Source: Verrucomicrobiota bacterium (GTDB lineage Bacteria; Verrucomicrobiota; Verrucomicrobiia; Chthoniobacterales; UBA10450). Taken from it: a stretch of 17,876 bases of DNA. Shown piece by piece: positions 14,359 to 17,876 of this stretch. Below the pieces are notes generated by a model. The model ran no database searches, had not been told where the DNA came from, and saw only the letters and a list, made by a program, of their open reading frames with translations. Each line of letters begins with the position of its first letter. The stretch's first letter is position 1. The position numbers were made by a program, and so were the translations under genes. Where the stretch lies: NCBI GenBank assembly GCA_003219115.1, contig QHPN01000093.1, positions 1 to 17,876 of the forward strand, in the 5' to 3' direction.

Positions 14359-16662
14359 TCACGGGCTGACATGCGCGTAATATGCTAAATGCAGGTCATT
14401 TGAGCCGGTGCCGTCGAGATTAATCCAACCCTGGGCCGTGTCGCCTTGAGGCGCATTGACAGTAACAGTCAATGTCGTCGAGGCATTGGCCGGCACGGTT
14501 ATGCTTGCGGGCACAGTGATCCGGGAATCGCCTGCGCTCAGGGTTCCAGCGTCATAAATGCTGGAGACCGTGTTGCCGAACGTACTCGGGTTGAACTTTG
14601 TCACCGAGACCCTAAAGGTTTGGTTGCTGCCGGTGGGGTTGAATAATGTGATCGTCTCCGAGGTCGGATGACCAACGGTTACCTTACCGAAACTTGCCGA
14701 GACAGGATCCAGCCACGTGGTCGCGTCCGCCGCTACCGAGAGGTTCTCACGCCCTGCACCTTGCGCCGTCGGACCGATGTTGTGGAGGCCGGTCTTCGCA
14801 TCCTTGATCACCAGATCGGCGCGGTTGACGAGGGCCGACTTAACCTGTGCGGGCGACCAGTCTGAATGAAGATTCAGCAACACGGCCGCCGAACCGGCAA
14901 TGTGCGGTGTCGACATCGATGTCCCGCTGAAGAAAGCCCACGCTTCGTCGCCAGCGCATTCCTCCGCGCCGACGCAGCTGATCGAGCTCAGAACGTTCAC
15001 CCCGACCGACGTCAGATCGGGCTTAACAGCAAGATCAACCCTGGTCGGACCCTGGCTGCTGAAACCGGCGAGGATGTCCTTATTGGCCGTGATAAACTCC
15101 TGGAAAACCTCGACCGCCGATGCTGTCGTCGCTCCGGACGCTCGCAACGTCGCGCCCTCGCTGACGCCGATCATGACGGCCGGGAGATCATCGTCAAAGC
15201 CGGCCGTACGGCCCATGGCGGTGGGATCCCCAGCGACGTTGTTAATGATGAGCACGGCTATGGCACCAGCTTGGTTGGCGTTTGCAACTTTCTGACTGAA
15301 GGTGCACGTCCCCCGATCGATGATCGCGAGTTTACCGGACGCGGCTGGGTCAACGCTCGCACAACCATCGGAATGGGTATCAAACAAATTATAGGAAGCG
15401 GTTGGCAGCGGATCAAAGTCGCCGACCGCGGCACCTACGGTGGTCCCGCCACCCGCCGGATATGTGAATGGCTGGCCGACAAAGTGTTGGTTTGTGCTAG
15501 CGCCAACGGTGATGATATTGCGGGCACGTCCCGGCGACTCAAGCGTAGCGCCGCCAGGGCCAGAGTTGCCCGCAGCCACTGCAACCACCACGCCCGCCTC
15601 CACCGCGTTGTCGAGGCCGATAGCCAGCAGGTCGTTGTTACCATGGTAGCTGCCACCCAGTGACAGATTGAGAACGTCCATTCCATCGGCAATGGCAGCG
15701 TCGACTGCATTGAGAATGTCTTCACTCCGAGCATTGGCAATATCATTAGGAAAGACATTATAGTTTCCCAGCCATGCGCCCGGTGCGACGCCGGACATAT
15801 CGCTAATGCTCACGCTGTTCACCACCGCGGTCTTGCCGGTAACACCGGCTGCAATTCCTGCGGTATGCGATCCATGATCACCAATCGCCGTCGCATCGAA
15901 TCCGCTAACCGCGGCCTTATTATAAAATACCTTTGCTACGATTACCTTCGGTGAGACGTGCTCGCAGTCGTGATCGCCATGGTGACTCGCGCTATCGGCC
16001 GAATCGCATTTGGGGAAACCGGGCGGATAGCTGAAACCGGTCGGATCGAAGAAGGGATGAGACTCGTCGATGCCGGTGTCGATGTCGCCAATCTTGATGC
16101 CGGCTCCCGCATTCGCTCTTCCGCCAGCAGCTGCCCAAGCGGCCCCTGCATTGATGATCTTATGGCTTTCACTCAGAACAGGATGGTAGAGTGCGTTGTA
16201 CTCGACCGACTGTACCATTGGCGCGCCTTTGATCGTCTCCACCGATGTCCCGTTAAGTTGGACGGCGACGGCGTTGAGAGAAATATCGTACTCGCTAGTT
16301 ACTTTCGCGCTGGGCGCGTAAGTGTGCAGCCACTGTTTGAAATCGTTGCGCAGCGCGGAGAGCTGGGCTCGATAGGACTTTACTGGCGTGCTCTTGAAGT
16401 CAATTTTCTTGCCCTGAGCCGGTTTAGTAGAGGAGTTTTTGCTCACCGGATCTCCCTTGAGCTGAACGATGACGCTGCTTTTATCGAGCGCAGGCTGCTT
16501 TTTGAAGTTATCAGTCGAACCATTGGGTCTGCTCTTTACGCCGCCGCCGCTGTTACTCGCAGCGACAGAGAACATTGCCGCGCCGAGGATAAGAAGCGCG
16601 GCTGCAATTGTGGCTCGCGCGTATGAACCAATCGAGTTTATTTGAGTTAGTCTGGATTTCAT
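14359..16662 (-). CDS. secreted subtilisin-family (S8) serine protease with PA domain
   Basis: Exported 767-residue protease. From the ATG at 16662: signal peptide (about 1-36, hydrophobic core ATIAAALLILGAAMFSVAA), an inhibitor-I9-like propeptide (about 61-161), then the catalytic domain with Asp195 in GDIDTGID, His263 in GDHGSHTAG, oxyanion Asn366 in AAGNSGPGG and Ser582 in SGTSMSTPH. A PA domain (about 420-525, including IIDRGTCTFSQKVANA) is inserted between the Asn and Ser blocks, as in lactocepin-like and plant subtilases. The last 110 residues form an Ig-like beta domain (SFGKVTVGHPTSETITLFNPTG onward) that may aid folding or secretion. The frame continues upstream to a TTG at 16749, but those 29 residues would mask the signal peptide. 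Monocistronic, ended by the terminator at 14279-14313. Confidence 0.95.
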   Translation of the reverse strand: MKSRLTQINSIGSYARATIAAALLILGAAMFSVAASNSGGGVKSRPNGSTDNFKKQPALDKSSVIVQLKGDPVSKNSSTKPAQGKKIDFKSTPVKSYRAQLSALRNDFKQWLHTYAPSAKVTSEYDISLNAVAVQLNGTSVETIKGAPMVQSVEYNALYHPVLSESHKIINAGAAWAAAGGRANAGAGIKIGDIDTGIDESHPFFDPTGFSYPPGFPKCDSADSASHHGDHDCEHVSPKVIVAKVFYNKAAVSGFDATAIGDHGSHTAGIAAGVTGKTAVVNSVSISDMSGVAPGAWLGNYNVFPNDIANARSEDILNAVDAAIADGMDVLNLSLGGSYHGNNDLLAIGLDNAVEAGVVVAVAAGNSGPGGATLESPGRARNIITVGASTNQHFVGQPFTYPAGGGTTVGAAVGDFDPLPTASYNLFDTHSDGCASVDPAASGKLAIIDRGTCTFSQKVANANQAGAIAVLIINNVAGDPTAMGRTAGFDDDLPAVMIGVSEGATLRASGATTASAVEVFQEFITANKDILAGFSSQGPTRVDLAVKPDLTSVGVNVLSSISCVGAEECAGDEAWAFFSGTSMSTPHIAGSAAVLLNLHSDWSPAQVKSALVNRADLVIKDAKTGLHNIGPTAQGAGRENLSVAADATTWLDPVSASFGKVTVGHPTSETITLFNPTGSNQTFRVSVTKFNPSTFGNTVSSIYDAGTLSAGDSRITVPASITVPANASTTLTVTVNAPQGDTAQGWINLDGTGSNDLHLAYYAHVSP

Positions 16663-17074
16663 TTGATGGTTGAGTTTGGATTGTGGGCTGGTTGTAGATT
16701 GATCGTCAGGAAGGGTCGGACATTTTCCGAATAAACAAGAAAATATCAATAAGATTCTCTCAATTTTCCGAAAAGCATTAAGCTTTGGCCTATTCGACAG
16801 AAGGGGTTATGGACACAAGCGTTGTGTAGATTTTCCGTTGCACTGAAGTTGATTGATTCGTAATAAATTCTCTTAAATTCCGTATTCGCTAAAATTGGAG
16901 GTCAAGATTGGCTCTTACTCCTGAGTACGGTCAAGCTTTTTTGGCATTCTTTTGTCCTGCCCGACCGAAACCCGCCACAAAAATCAATGTCGAACGCGCC
17001 TCGAAGAGAAATCCACCCGACTTGCTGACTCAAATTGAATCCCGAGTGCAGCGAAACCGATTCGACAACGGCCT
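16663..17074. other. intergenic region upstream of the subtilase gene
   Basis: An AT-rich gap of 412 bases with no supported gene; the one longer plus-strand frame needs a TTG start and has an Arg/Pro-rich, family-less product. It should hold the subtilase promoter, but I found no convincing -35/-10 pair. The 17-base sequence CGCGCCTCGAAGAGAAA at 16995-17011 recurs exactly at 14147-14163. Confidence 0.4.
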
Positions 17075-17485
17075 CTATCGGATGCCAGTATCGAGATCCA
17101 TATCGACCCGGACGGTTTGACCCGACGCGACGGTGAACGGTTGCGGCTTGGCGCGAACGGGTCCTCGTCCCCGTCCTTGTATATCAAGAATGTAATTCCC
17201 TGGCGACAAGCTTACGCGAAAATTTCCTCGCTCGTCAGCTGTTGCGCGCGCGACTTCCCTTTGCCCCTCTTTACTTAAGATAATGAGAGGATATTCGCCG
17301 TAGTTTTTAGGGTACGCTTTCGGCGTTACGGGCGGTCCGTCGTCATGGGCAAGCTCTACTTCCTTCAGCGAAACAATGTTTAAGTGTCCTTCAACGAAAC
17401 CTGGCGGTGCGGCAAGGCTAGCCTGCGTCCCAATTAGTACCACTAAGAAGACATAGCAGATCCAAAGGCCGTTGGACATTCGCAT
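17075..17485 (-). CDS. small secreted protein with carboxypeptidase-regulatory/Cna-B-like beta-sandwich
   Basis: A 136-residue exported protein. From ATG at 17485: basic start, hydrophobic core (GLWICYVFLVVLIGTQASLA, about 5-24) and cleavage near SLAAP. The mature part has a linker with Lys/Pro and then a beta-sandwich pattern, PLIILSKEGQREVARATADERGNFRVSLSPGNYILDIQGR, ending in PFTVASGQTVRVDMDLDTGIR. The GxF.V.L.PGxY.L motif is that of carboxypeptidase-regulatory-like and Cna-B/SpaA domains. A GAAGG lies three bases before this ATG and nine before a second ATG at 17479; I prefer the first because it supplies the Arg of the signal peptide. Function unknown; perhaps an accessory or surface-binding protein. 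Starts only about 12 bases past the terminator of the upstream gene. Confidence 0.72.
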   Translation of the reverse strand: MRMSNGLWICYVFLVVLIGTQASLAAPPGFVEGHLNIVSLKEVELAHDDGPPVTPKAYPKNYGEYPLIILSKEGQREVARATADERGNFRVSLSPGNYILDIQGRGRGPVRAKPQPFTVASGQTVRVDMDLDTGIR

Positions 17486-17496
17486 TTGCCTTCTAC

Positions 17497-17534
17497 AAAA
17501 AGCCGGGCGGGGCAGCTTTTCAACTACCCCGCCC
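17497..17534 (-). terminator. intrinsic terminator of the beta-propeller gene
   Basis: On the minus strand GGGCGGGG/CCCCGCCC (plus 17527-17534 with 17505-17512) closes a 14-base loop, followed by GG, C and U5 (plus 17497-17501 are A). It lies about 20 bases past the stop at 17555 and ends that transcript. It sits so close to the next gene's ATG that read-through or a promoter inside this region must drive that gene. Confidence 0.75.
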
Positions 17535-17554
17535 AAAACTACGATTCGAACTCT

Positions 17555-17876
17555 TTACGGCAGTGCCAAAGACCACGCACTGCGTCCGTGCGTCGCGGCA
17601 TACAGAATCCGCGCGCCCGGTACAATGGTCAGGCCAGGAACCTCGACCATTGGCAGGCCGGTGCCAGCCATTGTCCACGTCGTGGCACCGTTGGCCAGAC
17701 GCATAACGGTGAAGTCTGAGCCTGCGTAGAGATCACCGGTCGCATCATCGCGCACGAGCGCAGTAATCGGGAAGTCCGGCAGGTTATAGCTCACATCCGT
17801 CCACGTCGCCGCCGAGCCCGTCCCGTTCCAATTTACGTCGAAGACATGTCCCGGTGTAGATGGCGTGTTAATATTG
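17555..17876 (-). CDS. C-terminus of a BNR/beta-propeller secreted protein, cut by the window edge
   Basis: On the minus strand an open frame enters at the right edge and ends at 17555 after 107 codons. The residues show propeller-blade repeats: GSAATWTDVSYNLPDFPITALVRDD, then DLYAGSDFTVMRLANGATTWTMAGTGLP, and finally ILYAATHGRSAWSLALP. The pattern (LYAGT..GVxR, W...GLP, LYAATHGRG.W.L) is typical of sialidase/BNR and Vps10/xyloglucanase-type propellers, so the full protein is probably a large secreted hydrolase or surface protein; the catalytic part, if any, lies outside the window. Followed by a terminator. Confidence 0.75.
   Translation of the reverse strand, partial: NINTPSTPGHVFDVNWNGTGSAATWTDVSYNLPDFPITALVRDDATGDLYAGSDFTVMRLANGATTWTMAGTGLPMVEVPGLTIVPGARILYAATHGRSAWSLALP

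Noticed and set aside
14866..15663. Plus-strand open frame of 265 codons
   Set aside because: Antisense of the subtilase catalytic and PA regions; no family features.
16908..17120. Plus-strand 70-codon frame between the subtilase and the small secreted gene
   Set aside because: TTG start, no ribosome binding site, basic low-information translation, overlaps the 3' end of the gene on the other strand.

Overview
The window looks like ordinary chromosomal DNA of a GC-moderate Gram-negative bacterium. The combination of a WaaA/KdtA lipid A enzyme, YebC next to a Rho factor with an Arg-rich N-terminus, a DUF4112 protein, AsmA-like and rhomboid proteins with family-specific tails, and secreted subtilase and beta-propeller proteins fits Verrucomicrobiota, perhaps the soil Spartobacteria/Chthoniobacterales. 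That placement is inference from gene content; no 16S rRNA is present. No prophage, CRISPR array or complete insertion sequence was seen.

Layout. 1-125 is the start of an exported protein on the minus strand, cut by the window edge. 126-861 has no convincing gene but holds a strong minus-strand terminator preceded by a run of small hairpins, a possible structured RNA or leader. 862-1734 carries a lysozyme-fold protein and, upstream of it, tRNA-Glu(TTC). 1911-5223 is a tightly overlapping minus-strand operon: asmA-like, rsmD, waaA. Diverging from it are a YegS-type lipid kinase, a rhomboid-fold membrane protein that appears to have lost its catalytic His, and glnE. After glnE come REP-like hairpins and their probable mobilising enzyme, a RAYT (HUH Y1 transposase). 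From 14078 down to 10591 the minus strand runs yebC, rho, a SAM methyltransferase and a DUF4112 membrane protein. The right end (14359-17876) encodes exported proteins: a subtilisin-family protease with a PA insert, a small beta-sandwich protein, and the C-terminus of a beta-propeller (BNR-like) protein, with terminators between transcripts.

How the genes relate. The asmA-rsmD-waaA unit links envelope biogenesis (AsmA fold, Kdo transfer to lipid A) with 16S rRNA methylation. The plus-strand genes cover lipid phosphorylation and nitrogen control (GlnE modifies glutamine synthetase). yebC-rho is an expression-control pair (polyproline translation/regulation and transcription termination).

The least routine observations are the RAYT with a GTAG-footed hairpin just upstream plus a second dispersed palindromic repeat family in other intergenic gaps; a 15-16 bp triplicate repeat containing the lipid-kinase start codon; the degenerate rhomboid; the hairpin array before a terminator at the left end; and a signal-less lysozyme-fold protein beside a tRNA. 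I did not see a clearly new multi-gene defence or biosynthetic system.
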